From positions 124,001 through 188,000 of the forward strand of contig NZ_JACORU010000001.1 in NCBI RefSeq assembly GCF_014297445.1: DNA of 64,000 bases, given 5' to 3'. Numbering within the stretch: the first letter of the stretch is position 1; each line of letters opens with the position of its first letter. The position numbers were made by a program, and so were the translations under genes. Source of the stretch: Ramlibacter albus. Its GTDB lineage: Bacteria > Pseudomonadota > Gammaproteobacteria > Burkholderiales > Burkholderiaceae_C. Below, one piece after another: positions 33,800 through 42,489 of this stretch. Under the pieces are notes generated by a model. The model was not told where the DNA came from, did not search any database, and was given only the letters and a program-made list of their open reading frames with translations.

Positions 33800-34687
33800 T
33801 CATTGGGCGCCGGGTTCGAGGCACTCGGGCATCTTTGCCAGCGGGAATCCTTCGTACGGCCGGCTGCGGCTGTGTTCTTCCAGCTTCCAGGTCTGGCGCG
33901 CATTCGGCACGCCGCCGTCGACACGGATGAAAGAGCCGGTGATGTATGCGGCTCCTTCGGAAAGCAGGTACGCCACCGCCGAAGACACTTCGGCCTCGGT
34001 GCCATAGCGCTGCAGCGGCGCCGTCTTCATTAGGCTGCGGAATTTGGCCTTCATCTCCGGACCGTACGTGTCGAAGCCGCTGCTGGCGACGAAGCCCGGC
34101 GCGACTGCATTGACACGCACACCGGCGTGTCCCCACTCGCAGGCCGCCGTCTCGGTGAAAGACAGCATTCCAGCTCGTGCTGCGCCACTATGGGCCATGC
34201 CCGGCATCCCCATCCACATGTCGGCGATGATGTTGACGATTGCGCCGCCATGGGCTTCCATCCACTGCGTGTAGGCCTCGCGCGAGACGAGAAAGCCCCC
34301 GTGCAGGTTGTTGCGCACGACGGCGTCCCAGCCCTTGAGCGTGATGTCCCGCACCGGCTGCGGGTACTGTCCGCCGGCGTTGTTGACAAGGCCGTCGATG
34401 CGTCCGTGCGTGGCAAGTACATCGGCCACCATTTGCTTCACGCCGGCTTCGTCGCGGATGTCGCACGAGTGGAGTGAAACCTTCGCTTCCGCCGCCGCTG
34501 TGGCGATCTCCGTGCGGATGGCTTCCAGCTTCTCCACTTTCCGGCCCACGAGTGCAAGCCGCGCACCCAGGCTCGCCAGCTCATGGGCGATGCAGCGGCC
34601 GATACCGCTACCCCCGCCGGTGACGATGACGGTCTGCCCGGCGAACAGGCCGGGCCGGAAGACGGAACGATACGATGCGATGGTCAT
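33800..34687 (-). CDS. SDR oxidoreductase resembling peroxisomal 2-enoyl-CoA reductase
   Basis: A 295-aa short-chain dehydrogenase fold: the NADP(H) glycine motif TGGGSGIGRCIA, NNAGGQYPQPVRDI and a C-terminal ITGSFIRVDGG. The usual YxxxK is replaced by the segment GMAHSGAARAGMLSFTE, as in the PECR/DECR branch, which reduces enoyl- or dienoyl-CoA. A C-terminal extension of about 35 residues (LEEHSRSRPYEGF) follows. ATG 34687 overlaps the thioesterase stop as ATGA. Two further members of the same branch lie at 51120 and 51992. The exact substrate is unknown. Confidence 0.87.
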   Translation of the reverse strand: MTIASYRSVFRPGLFAGQTVIVTGGGSGIGRCIAHELASLGARLALVGRKVEKLEAIRTEIATAAAEAKVSLHSCDIRDEAGVKQMVADVLATHGRIDGLVNNAGGQYPQPVRDITLKGWDAVVRNNLHGGFLVSREAYTQWMEAHGGAIVNIIADMWMGMPGMAHSGAARAGMLSFTETAACEWGHAGVRVNAVAPGFVASSGFDTYGPEMKAKFRSLMKTAPLQRYGTEAEVSSAVAYLLSEGAAYITGSFIRVDGGVPNARQTWKLEEHSRSRPYEGFPLAKMPECLEPGAQ

Positions 34688-35142
34688 GGGTTGCCTTGGG
34701 ATATTGCGGCGGGTTTGAGCATGAAATTGCCGTGGCCGACGGAGATGGGCGTGTCGGGACTGGACTGCCAGGCCTCGACACGCAGGTGAGCCACGCGCTT
34801 GCCCTGCTTGACCATGAAGACGTTCGCATAGGTGTCCACGGGCCGGCCGGAGCGCAGGTATTCGAAGGTGAAGTTGATGGTCTTGGGAAGATCCACGCTG
34901 TCCATGTCCCAGAGCAGGTAGAAGAGCCCGGCGCATTCGAGGAAGCCGCCGATCGCCCCGCCATGCAGCGCGGGCAGCGCCGGGTTGCCGATGAGCTTCT
35001 GGTGAAAGGGCATGCATGCGGTGTACTGCTCGCCCCGGATGTCCAGCCGTACATCGAGAAAACGCGCGAACGGAACGAGATCCACGAGCGGCGCCCAGTT
35101 CCGGCTCGCGCGCGCGGCGGCAACGATCGTTTCCACGGTCAT
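34684..35142 (-). CDS. PaaI-family hotdog thioesterase
   Basis: A 152-aa hotdog protein with the PaaI-type segment ALHGGAIGGFLECAGLFYL (about residue 58), FTFEYLRSGRPVD and VAHLRVEAW. PaaI enzymes hydrolyse aryl- or short acyl-CoA thioesters. It overlaps by 4 nt both the upstream PaaI-family gene and the downstream SDR gene. It differs clearly from its neighbour at 35139, so the two could form one heteromeric enzyme or have separate substrates. Confidence 0.87.
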   Translation of the reverse strand: MTVETIVAAARASRNWAPLVDLVPFARFLDVRLDIRGEQYTACMPFHQKLIGNPALPALHGGAIGGFLECAGLFYLLWDMDSVDLPKTINFTFEYLRSGRPVDTYANVFMVKQGKRVAHLRVEAWQSSPDTPISVGHGNFMLKPAAISQGNP

Positions 35143-35627
35143 GGCGTATCTCCCTTCATCTTGTCCAGCGCATTTTCGAGCGAGATCACCGGCCCACCGG
35201 TAAACATGAAGATGGCCGACGAAGTGGCGATCGGGTCGTCGGGGCTCTCGTGATACGCGGCGCCGCGGACGAACGCGAGTTCGTGCCCCAGCTTGTAGCA
35301 GACGGCGCCGCCGTAGATTTCCCGGCCGGGCGTGGCCGCTTTCAGGTAGTCGATGCGAAGGTCCAGTGTCGCCATCGCGCGCAGAACGTTCATGCGCACG
35401 AAGATCGCCAGGCCGTAACAGCTGTCAAGGAGGGCAGTGACCACGCCGCCATGCACGACTCCGGTGGCCAGGTTGCCGACCACGCGCCCATCGGGATTGA
35501 CCGCGATCACGCACCAATCCGGCTCCACCTTGTGCAGCCTCAGGCCCAGCTCACGGCTGTACGGCGAGATCACGGTGATCTGCTGCCACTTGCGAACCAG
35601 TTCCGCTTCGTCCTCGGGTTGAGCCAT
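35139..35627 (-). CDS. PaaI-family hotdog thioesterase
   Basis: A 162-aa hotdog protein in the canonical PaaI form: GRVVGNLATGVVHGGVVTAL (about residue 46), LDSCYGLAIF and LDLRIDYLKAATPGREIY. The HGG element binds the thioester carbonyl. It starts 9 nt after the acyl-CoA dehydrogenase stop and overlaps the next PaaI gene by 4 nt. A likely role is releasing CoA from stalled intermediates; this is inferred from context. Confidence 0.88.
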   Translation of the reverse strand: MAQPEDEAELVRKWQQITVISPYSRELGLRLHKVEPDWCVIAVNPDGRVVGNLATGVVHGGVVTALLDSCYGLAIFVRMNVLRAMATLDLRIDYLKAATPGREIYGGAVCYKLGHELAFVRGAAYHESPDDPIATSSAIFMFTGGPVISLENALDKMKGDTP

Positions 35628-35636
35628 TCCAGGTCC

Positions 35637-36788
35637 TTAAATCCGTTTCGCCACTTCCTCGAGCATGACTTCAGTCGCGCCTCCACCGATGGCTTCCACC
35701 CGGGCATCGCGCACCATGCGTTCGATCGCCGCCTCCCGCATGTAGCCGAAGCCTCCGTGGAATTGCTGACAGTCGTAGAGCACATCGTTGACCAACTCGC
35801 CGCAGAAAGCCTTGACCATCGAAACCTCCTTCACGCAGTCCCTGCCCTGCGCGTCCAGCCACGCGCAGTGGTAGACGAGCGCGCGCCCGGCTTCGACCTG
35901 CGCTGCACGCATCGCCAGGCGCTGGCGGATCGCCTGCTTGTCCCACAGCGGGGCTCCGAAGGCCTTGCGGTCGCGCACGTATTGCACCGTCATCTCGATC
36001 GCCCGCGCGGCCTCGCCCATCGCCGCGGCACCGATCACCATGCGTTCGTTCTGGAAGTTGCGCATGATCTGGTAGAAGCCCTTGTTCTCACCGCCGAGCA
36101 GGTTGGCGGCGGGAATGCGGCAGTTTTCGAACACCAGTTCGGCGGTGTCGCTGCACAGCCAGCCGCTCTTCTCCAGCGCGCGCCCGACGCGAAAGCCCGG
36201 CGTGCCCTTCTCGACGATGAAGATCGAGATGCCGCGCGAGCCCTTGGCGCTCGGGTCTGTCTTGGCGCCGACGAAGTACACGTCGCCGTGCACGCCGTTC
36301 GTGATGAACATCTTGGTGCCGTTGAGCACCCAATGATCGCCGTCGCGCACCGCGCGGGTTCGGATGCCGGCCACATCAGATCCGGCATCGGGCTCGGTCA
36401 CCGCGACCGCGCAGACCTGCTCGCCGCGCGTCAGCGGCGGCAGGTAGCGCTGCAGCTGCTCGGGGCTGCCGAAGTTGGCCAAGTGCGGGGAGGCCATGTC
36501 GGTGTGCACGGTGACCGTGACCGCGAAGCCGCCGAAGGTCGAACGGCCCAGCTCCTCGGCCAGGATCGCGCTGTACACGGTGTCGAGCTCGGATCCACCG
36601 TACTTCTCGGGGTAGCGGACACCCAGGTAGCCGAGCTCGCCCATCTGGCGCAGCACCTCGCGCGGCACCTTGCCGGCCTTCTCCCAGGCGCCGGCCTTCG
36701 GCACGACCTCCTGCTCGACGAAGCGGCGCAGGTTGTCGCGGAACTGGCGGTGTTCCTCGGTGAAATAGATCGGATCGTTCATGCTCAT
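35637..36788 (-). CDS. Acyl-CoA dehydrogenase (isovaleryl-CoA dehydrogenase-like)
   Basis: A 383-aa dehydrogenase with YPEKYGGSELDTVYSAIL, VCAVAVTEPDAGSDVAGI, KMFITNGVHGDVYF, RKAFGAPLWDKQAIRQ and QQFHGGFGYMREA. The position of the classical catalytic Glu reads IGGGATEV, so the base is probably in the helix used by isovaleryl-CoA-type enzymes. With the adjacent carboxylase alpha (36785), methylglutaconyl-CoA-hydratase-like protein (38809), carboxylase beta (39627) and lyase (41504) it completes a liu-like leucine/isovalerate gene set. ATG 36788 overlaps the alpha stop by 4 nt. Confidence 0.92.
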   Translation of the reverse strand: MSMNDPIYFTEEHRQFRDNLRRFVEQEVVPKAGAWEKAGKVPREVLRQMGELGYLGVRYPEKYGGSELDTVYSAILAEELGRSTFGGFAVTVTVHTDMASPHLANFGSPEQLQRYLPPLTRGEQVCAVAVTEPDAGSDVAGIRTRAVRDGDHWVLNGTKMFITNGVHGDVYFVGAKTDPSAKGSRGISIFIVEKGTPGFRVGRALEKSGWLCSDTAELVFENCRIPAANLLGGENKGFYQIMRNFQNERMVIGAAAMGEAARAIEMTVQYVRDRKAFGAPLWDKQAIRQRLAMRAAQVEAGRALVYHCAWLDAQGRDCVKEVSMVKAFCGELVNDVLYDCQQFHGGFGYMREAAIERMVRDARVEAIGGGATEVMLEEVAKRI

Positions 36789-38794
36789 GTCGCACCCTCG
36801 GGTTCGATCGCCACCAGTACATCGCCACCGCGCACTGAATCGCCGACACGGCACCGCAGCTCGGCCACCGTGCCAGTGGCCGGCGCGGCCAGCGTGTGCA
36901 TCATCTTCATGGCTTCCAGGATCAGCACGGCATCGCCGGCTTGCACCCGGGCGCCGATCGAGGTCGAGACAGCGGTCACCAGCCCGGGCATCGGCGCGCG
37001 CAGCGTGGTGCTCGCCGCGGCGCTGCTGGCCGCGGCTCCGGCCAGGGCGTGGGCGGTGCGGTCGATGTGCGTCCAGACGTGCGTGCCCCTCGGCCCATGG
37101 AGCCAGACACGGTTGGCGGAGCCTTCGCGCGCTCGCAAGAAGCGATGCCGCTCCCGGCCACTTTCAATTTCAACCTCCAAGTGACCGGCGTCGAGCCGGG
37201 CGCCGCAGGTGAACCGCCGCTCGCCGATCTCGATGTGCCACACAGCGCTGTCCTGCCGGACGAGCGCCGTGTGCAGGTGATGGGCGGAATCTTCGAGCAG
37301 CACCGGCATAGCCACCGGCGCCGCCGGGCCGAGCAGTCGCCAAGCGCCCAATGCCACCCAAGGTGAGGCTTGCGCCGGCGCCTGTGCGGCCAGCGCGCAA
37401 CCGAGAGCACCTAGCGCGAGTGCTTTCAGTCCGTCGCCTCCTGGCTCCCAGCCCCCGGGGAAGCTGCGCTCGATGTAGTGGGTAGTCAGCATGGCGTCGA
37501 AGGCCGGTGCGCGCAGCAAGTCGGTCAGGAAGCCGATGTTGCTGCGAACCCCGATGAGTTCGAAGCGATCGAGCGCGCCCGCCAGCCTATGGGCAGCCAG
37601 CGGCCGGGTATCGGCGAACGCGATCACCTTCGCAAGCATCGAGTCGTAGAACGGGGTCACCTCGCTGCCGGCACAAACGCCGCTGTCGACACGCACGCCC
37701 TCGCCTGCGGGCTCGGTGTACCCGACGATGGTGCCGATCTCCGGCACAAATCCCTTGGCTGGATCTTCGGCGCAGACCCTGGCCTCGATCGCCCAGCCCC
37801 GCCGCCCGATCTGCTGCTGGTTGAACGCGAGTGGTTCGCCCGCGGCCACGCGCAGTTGCCATTCGACGAGGTCGATGCCCACCGTCGCCTCGGTGACGGG
37901 ATGCTCCACCTGCAGCCGCGTGTTCATTTCGAGGAAAAAGGTGTCGCCACTGGCTGCGTCGTGGATGAATTCGACGGTCCCGGTGGAGTCGTAGCCGATG
38001 GCGTTGCCCACCGCGAGCGCGTGGCGAAACAGGGCTTCGCGCTGCGACTCAGAGAGGTTGGCCGCCGGGGCTTCCTCGATCACCTTCTGGTGGTTGCGCT
38101 GGATCGAACACTCACGCTCGAAGAGGTGGACCAGGTGGCCGTGCTTGTCGCCCAGCAGTTGGACCTCCAGGTGGCGCGGCTCGCCAAGGTACCGCTCGAG
38201 AAGCACGCTGTCGTCCCCGAACGAGGCTTTGGCCTCGCGGCGCACCGTCTCGAGCGCGGCGGTGAACTCGGCAGCCGACTGCACCACCCGCATGCCTTTG
38301 CCGCCTCCCCCCGCCGAGGCCTTGATCATGACCGGATAGCCGACGCGCCCGGCGGCCTCGGCGAGCGCCGCCGGCGCCTGGTCGTCGCCGTGATAGCCAG
38401 GCACCACCGGCACGCCGTGTTCGACCGCGATGCGCTTGGACTCGATCTTCGAGCCCATGCGGCGGATTGCTTCCCGCGAGGGTCCGACGAAGACAATGCC
38501 TGCCCGCTCGCAAGCTTCGATCAGCGCCGGGCTCTCGGACAGGAAGCCGTAGCCAGGATGCACGGCCTGCGCGCCGCTCGCCTGCGCCGCAGCGATGATG
38601 GCGGCCGCGTTCAGGTAGCTGCGGGCCGCCTCCGCAGGGCCGATACGAACGGCCGCGTCGCACTCGGCGACGTGCCGCGCGCGGCGATCGGCGTCCGAGT
38701 ACACGGCAACGCTGCGCATGCCCAGGCGCCGCGCGGTTCGGGCAATGCGGCAGGCGATCTCCCCGCGGTTGGCGATGAGCAAGGTGTCGAACAT
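36785..38794 (-). CDS. Acyl-CoA carboxylase alpha subunit (liu-like module)
   Basis: A 669-aa protein with the biotin carboxylase opening [20 protein letters not shown], the glycine loop IKASAGGGGKGMRVVQS, ECSIQRNHQKVIEEAPAANL and EMNTRLQVEHPVTEATVGID. The middle domain follows, and the biotinyl domain has the modified Lys in ILEAMKMMHTL. It is the partner of the beta subunit at 39627-41216. ATG 38794 is 14 nt below the hydratase stop; the longer frame is read-through. Neighbour content suggests methylcrotonyl-CoA or a related 3-methyl-enoyl-CoA as substrate. Confidence 0.94.
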   Translation of the reverse strand: MFDTLLIANRGEIACRIARTARRLGMRSVAVYSDADRRARHVAECDAAVRIGPAEAARSYLNAAAIIAAAQASGAQAVHPGYGFLSESPALIEACERAGIVFVGPSREAIRRMGSKIESKRIAVEHGVPVVPGYHGDDQAPAALAEAAGRVGYPVMIKASAGGGGKGMRVVQSAAEFTAALETVRREAKASFGDDSVLLERYLGEPRHLEVQLLGDKHGHLVHLFERECSIQRNHQKVIEEAPAANLSESQREALFRHALAVGNAIGYDSTGTVEFIHDAASGDTFFLEMNTRLQVEHPVTEATVGIDLVEWQLRVAAGEPLAFNQQQIGRRGWAIEARVCAEDPAKGFVPEIGTIVGYTEPAGEGVRVDSGVCAGSEVTPFYDSMLAKVIAFADTRPLAAHRLAGALDRFELIGVRSNIGFLTDLLRAPAFDAMLTTHYIERSFPGGWEPGGDGLKALALGALGCALAAQAPAQASPWVALGAWRLLGPAAPVAMPVLLEDSAHHLHTALVRQDSAVWHIEIGERRFTCGARLDAGHLEVEIESGRERHRFLRAREGSANRVWLHGPRGTHVWTHIDRTAHALAGAAASSAAASTTLRAPMPGLVTAVSTSIGARVQAGDAVLILEAMKMMHTLAAPATGTVAELRCRVGDSVRGGDVLVAIEPEGAT

Positions 38795-38808
38795 GCCCGT
38801 TTCCCCGC

Positions 38809-39618
38809 TCAACCCTGGCGCCACGGCGGTGGGCGACGCGCGAAGAAGGCCTCGATGCCAGCCCGGCCTTCCTCGGTCTCCCAGGCATCGGCCAGCTTGT
38901 CGGCGGCGTAGATCATGCTGGTCGGAAGATCGTGGCTGTTTACGTACGAAACGAGCCTCTTGGTCGCGGCCACCGCGCCCGGTGCGCACTGCATCAGGTC
39001 GGCGAGCTCCCGTTCCACCGCGGCGTCGAGCTGGTCGGCAGGGACGATCTCCGAAACCAGCCCAAGCCTGCGCGCCTCCGCAGCGTCCATGCGGCGTGCC
39101 GTGAGAAACGTGCGCCGGGCGTTGGCCTCGCCCATCCGCGCCACGACGTACGGGGAGATGTTCGCCGGGAGCAACCCCAACCTGACTTCGGTGAGGCAGA
39201 AGACGCCGGTGTCCACCGCGACGGACACGTCGCACACCGAGATCATGCCCACCCCGCCTCCGTAGGCTGCACCGTTGATGCGACCGATGAGCGGCACCGG
39301 CAGTTCATTCAGCGTGCGCAACATCAGCGCAAGCTCGAAACTCTCGTCGACGCGCTCGGAACGCGTCTTGCTCATGTTCTGCTGCATCCAACCGAGGTCG
39401 CCACCGGCGCAGAAGGTGGCCCCGGCGCCTGTGAGGACGACAGCGCGAAGGCCCGGGGAGCAACCCAGCCAGTCTGCGGCCTGCTTCAGGTCGGCGATCA
39501 AGGCGGCATTCAATGCGTTGTGCGTATCGGGGCGGTTCAGCGTCAGCGTGGCGATCCGTCGCTGGTCGACCGCGAGCAGCAGCGTATCGAAGGCCGGAGG
39601 AGTCGTCGGTGTCGTCAT
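38809..39618 (-). CDS. Methylglutaconyl-CoA hydratase-like crotonase
   Basis: A 269-aa crotonase. The signature ATFCAGGDLGWMQQN, the helix AYGGGVGMISVCDVSVAV and the active-site stretch CLTEVRLGLLPANISPYVV match LiuC/AUH-type methylglutaconyl-CoA hydratases. These keep only the second catalytic Glu (TEVRLG) and have Gly at the first, as here. It would hydrate the product of the neighbouring carboxylase to a 3-hydroxy-3-methyl acyl-CoA for the lyase at 41504. ATG 39618 is chosen because the upstream extension lies inside the carboxyltransferase 3' region. Confidence 0.9.
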   Translation of the reverse strand: MTTPTTPPAFDTLLLAVDQRRIATLTLNRPDTHNALNAALIADLKQAADWLGCSPGLRAVVLTGAGATFCAGGDLGWMQQNMSKTRSERVDESFELALMLRTLNELPVPLIGRINGAAYGGGVGMISVCDVSVAVDTGVFCLTEVRLGLLPANISPYVVARMGEANARRTFLTARRMDAAEARRLGLVSEIVPADQLDAAVERELADLMQCAPGAVAATKRLVSYVNSHDLPTSMIYAADKLADAWETEEGRAGIEAFFARRPPPWRQG

Positions 39619-39626
39619 GGGCGGCC

Positions 39627-41216
39627 TCACATGCGGTAAACCGGCGTTGCGGTCTGCGGCGGCACGCGACGGGTGCACAACGAGAGCGCCAGCGCGAGCA
39701 CGTCGCGTGACGACGACGGGGCTATGAGTCCGTCGTCCCAGAGCCTTGAAGTGGCGTAGTAAGGGTCCGTCTGGCGCTGGTACTGCTCGCGCACCGCGCG
39801 TTCGGTCTCCGCCATCCTCGCCTCATCGGCTGGCCCTCGCAGGTTGGATCTTGCCAGTTCCAGCATGACATTGCTCGCGATGTCGGCGCTCATCGTCGCC
39901 ACCTGAGCGCTCGGCCAAGCGAACAGGAACTCGGGCTCGAATCCCCGGCCACACATGCCGTAGTTGCCGGCGCCGTAGGAGCCCCCCACGATCAGCGTTA
40001 GCTTCGGGACGCGCGCGCAACTGACCGCATAGACCATGTTCGCACTGTGCTTGGCGATGCCCGCGCGCTCGGCTTCGCTTCCGACCATGAACCCGGCGAT
40101 GTTTTGGAGAAAAAGCAGCGGGACGCCACGTTGGTTGGCCAACTCGATGAAATGGGTGCCCTTGAGCGCCGCCTCTGCCACGAGGGCGCCGTTGTTCCCG
40201 AGGATGCCGACCGGGTATCCGTGGATCGAACCGAACCCGGCGACCAGCTGGCTGCCCCAGTCGGGTTTGAACTCGTGCAGGTCACTGTCGTCGACGAGGC
40301 GCGCGATGATCTCGCGCGCGTCATAAGGCTGCTTGGGATCGGCGGGCACCAGGCCATCGAGCTGCGCGGGGTCGTACCTCGGCGGACATGGGACGCGCGG
40401 CGGCGGTGGAAGATGAGCAGGCGGCAGGCTCCCGACGATTTCGCGCAGTCGCGCCAGCGCCTGAGGCTCGCTCTCAGCCAGATGGTCGTTGACGCCTGAG
40501 ATTCGCGTGTGCATTTCTGCGCCCCCCAAGGTCTCGCCATCCACCGTCTCGTTTATGGCGATCTTCACGATCGACGGGCCGCCGAGGTGGATGCGCGCGG
40601 TGCCGCGCACCATAACGACTTCGTCCGAAAGTGCGGGGATGTAGGCGCCCCCCGCCGTGCATCCACCGAACACCGCGGAAATCTGCGGAACCCTATCCTG
40701 CGACATGCGGCACTGCTGGAAGAAGTTGTTGCCGAAGTGATCGCGATCGGGAAACACACGGTCCTGTTCGGGCAGGAAGGCACCACCGCAGTCCACGAGG
40801 TACAAAACCGGAAGGCGCAGGCGCCAGGCGATCTCCTGCGCGCGGCGGTGCTTCTTGACGGTTTCATGGAAGAACGAGCCGCCTTTCACCGTGGCGTCGT
40901 TTGCGATGAACATGCAAGGCTGGCCGGCGACGATGCCGATGCCAGTTACGACACCGGCGGCAGGAACCTCGTTACCGTACTGGCCCCAGGCGGCGAGCGG
41001 CGAGAGTTCCAGGAATGCCGCAGCGTCATCGACAACCAAGTCGATGCGCTCACGCGCCAACATCTTTCCGCGTGCGCGATGCCGCGCAATATGGGCATCG
41101 CGCCCGCCCATGGCCACGTGAGCCAGCCGCTCTCGCAACTGGGCGATGTCGTTCGCCCTGAGCTCGGTCGTGGCCGCGCCTACCGAGCCGTCGAAGCTGC
41201 TGTTGATCACGGCCAA
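39627..41216 (-). CDS. Acyl-CoA carboxylase beta subunit, MCC-type (TTG start)
   Basis: A carboxyltransferase of about 529 aa with both half-sites intact: VDCGGAFLPEQDRVFPDRDH and GGCTAGGAYIPALSDEV in the N-domain; NNGALVAEAALKGTHFIEL, IAGFMVGSEAERAGIAKHSA and VGGSYGAGNYGMCGRGF in the C-domain. The frame is open far upstream, but no ATG is suitable. TTG 41216 has GAGG 10 nt upstream and lies about 25 nt below the inferred transcription start; GTG 41210 is the alternative. It pairs with the alpha subunit at 36785. Operator C and a TAGAAT -10 precede it. Confidence 0.9.
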   Translation of the reverse strand: MAVINSSFDGSVGAATTELRANDIAQLRERLAHVAMGGRDAHIARHRARGKMLARERIDLVVDDAAAFLELSPLAAWGQYGNEVPAAGVVTGIGIVAGQPCMFIANDATVKGGSFFHETVKKHRRAQEIAWRLRLPVLYLVDCGGAFLPEQDRVFPDRDHFGNNFFQQCRMSQDRVPQISAVFGGCTAGGAYIPALSDEVVMVRGTARIHLGGPSIVKIAINETVDGETLGGAEMHTRISGVNDHLAESEPQALARLREIVGSLPPAHLPPPPRVPCPPRYDPAQLDGLVPADPKQPYDAREIIARLVDDSDLHEFKPDWGSQLVAGFGSIHGYPVGILGNNGALVAEAALKGTHFIELANQRGVPLLFLQNIAGFMVGSEAERAGIAKHSANMVYAVSCARVPKLTLIVGGSYGAGNYGMCGRGFEPEFLFAWPSAQVATMSADIASNVMLELARSNLRGPADEARMAETERAVREQYQRQTDPYYATSRLWDDGLIAPSSSRDVLALALSLCTRRVPPQTATPVYRM

Positions 41217-41248
41217 GGACGGTTCCTCACAAGTAGCTCGATAACGCC

Positions 41249-41254
41249 ATTCTA
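41249..41254 (-). promoter_or_regulatory. Candidate -10 element of an internal promoter
   Basis: TAGAAT on the minus strand lies in the 287-nt gap between the lyase gene and the carboxylase beta gene, just downstream of operator C. No convincing -35 is visible. It may give the liu-like genes separate transcription from the rest of cluster VIII. I see no coding sequence in this gap. Confidence 0.4.
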
Positions 41255-41262
41255 GAATTGAA

Positions 41263-41276
41263 CTAACACTTGGTAG
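41263..41276. promoter_or_regulatory. Operator-like site C (CTAAC-N4-GTTAG family)
   Basis: CTAACACTTGGTAG, almost identical to site B (CTAACAGTTGGTAG), lies about 47 nt upstream of the carboxylase beta start. It would place the liu-like genes under the same regulator as the gene blocks near 20, 25, 48 and 55 kb. Confidence 0.6.
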
Positions 41277-41503
41277 TTTATCGGGAGTCGACCTCTTGCG
41301 CCACCGTTCCGGCAACCGACTGCAGTAGCTTCGCGATGATTTCGTCAAGCCGTCACGTGCTCGCCGCGGCTCGAAGGCTAACTGACGCGGCCTCTCCCGA
41401 CAATTGACCCCACTGATGCCAAATTCATCCGGCACGACGGCATCGCTTCGCCCGGCCCATGGATACCGTGAGGACGCACCGTGGATAGCATCCCGGCACG
41501 GTA

Positions 41504-42475
41504 CTACCGGATCGCTTCGCGCGGATGGCGCATCGACGCGAGCGTGCCACTGCGCATCAACCGGCCGTTCAGGGGCCGCCCGATGATGCGCTCGGCCAGC
41601 CGGGCTGCCTCCACGAGTTGCTCGAGATCGAGGCCGGTCTCGACCCCCATCTCCTCGCACATGAACGCCATGTCCTCGGTACAGATATTGCCTGCGGCGT
41701 CGCCATGCTTGTGACCAGCGAAAGGACATCCCCCGAGCCCCGCAACGGAGCTGTCGAACAGGTCCACCCCCATTTTCAAGGCGGCATAGACGTTCGCGCC
41801 TCCGACACCGCGCGTGTCATGCAGGTGCAGCCCGATGCGCGCTTGCGGCACGAGTTCGCGCACGGCGCCGATGCGGCGTTTGATCTCCTCGGGGTTGGCC
41901 CAGCCCATGGTATCCGCCAGGTAGAACGCTGGGAAGGGAACTCCCCTGTCGGTGCAGGCGTCGACCAGCCACCGGACGACGTCGGTCACCGCCGACACCG
42001 GCACGGGCCCGCCGAGGTTGCAGCCGAATGCGGTGACGACATACGCCTGCTCGAACGGGATGCCCAGCGCGATGTACCGATCGATCCACTTCAGCTGACG
42101 TTCGCGATTCTCGGCAACACTGCAGTTGTTGTTCCGCTGCGAAAACGGTTCCGTGACGTAGAAGACGACTTTGCCGTCGATGTCGATGTTGTCGCAGGCC
42201 CTGGCACGCTCGAAGCCGCTTTCGTTGAGCCAGAGCCCGGTGTAGCGCGTCCCCGGCCGCTTGCGAAGCCTCGCGAACAACTCCGCTGAGTCCGCCATCT
42301 GCGGCACGGCCCGCGGGCTCACGAACGACGCGCACTGCACCTGCCTGAGGCCCGACGCCGCAAGCGCATCGATCAGCGCCAGCCGTTCGTCCAGCGGATA
42401 GGTGGAGGGCTCCATCTGGAAGCCCTCGCGCGGTCCCTCTTCGTGAAACTCGACCCGGCGCGGCAGCGAACCCAT
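41504..42475 (-). CDS. Hydroxymethylglutaryl-CoA lyase family protein
   Basis: A 323-aa TIM-barrel lyase that would split a 3-hydroxy-3-methylglutaryl-type CoA ester, classically to acetoacetate and acetyl-CoA. The opening EEGPREGFQMEPS replaces the usual GPRDGLQ, so the metal-ligand Asp is Glu. The metal histidines (LHLHDTRGVGGAN), the catalytic Cys loop (AGLGGCPFAGHKHGDAAGN) and ICTEDM are kept. CTGAAGGAGATC precedes ATG 42475. It lies 14 nt below the carboxylase alpha at 42490. The altered opening suggests a side branch of the family, possibly with a different acyl chain. Confidence 0.88.
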   Translation of the reverse strand: MGSLPRRVEFHEEGPREGFQMEPSTYPLDERLALIDALAASGLRQVQCASFVSPRAVPQMADSAELFARLRKRPGTRYTGLWLNESGFERARACDNIDIDGKVVFYVTEPFSQRNNNCSVAENRERQLKWIDRYIALGIPFEQAYVVTAFGCNLGGPVPVSAVTDVVRWLVDACTDRGVPFPAFYLADTMGWANPEEIKRRIGAVRELVPQARIGLHLHDTRGVGGANVYAALKMGVDLFDSSVAGLGGCPFAGHKHGDAAGNICTEDMAFMCEEMGVETGLDLEQLVEAARLAERIIGRPLNGRLMRSGTLASMRHPREAIR

Positions 42476-42489
42476 TCTTTCGATCTCCT

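Noticed and set aside
35016-37184. A 722-codon open frame on the plus strand
   Set aside because: It lies opposite the thioesterase, acyl-CoA dehydrogenase and carboxylase alpha genes. The composition is that of an antisense shadow, and it has no motif.
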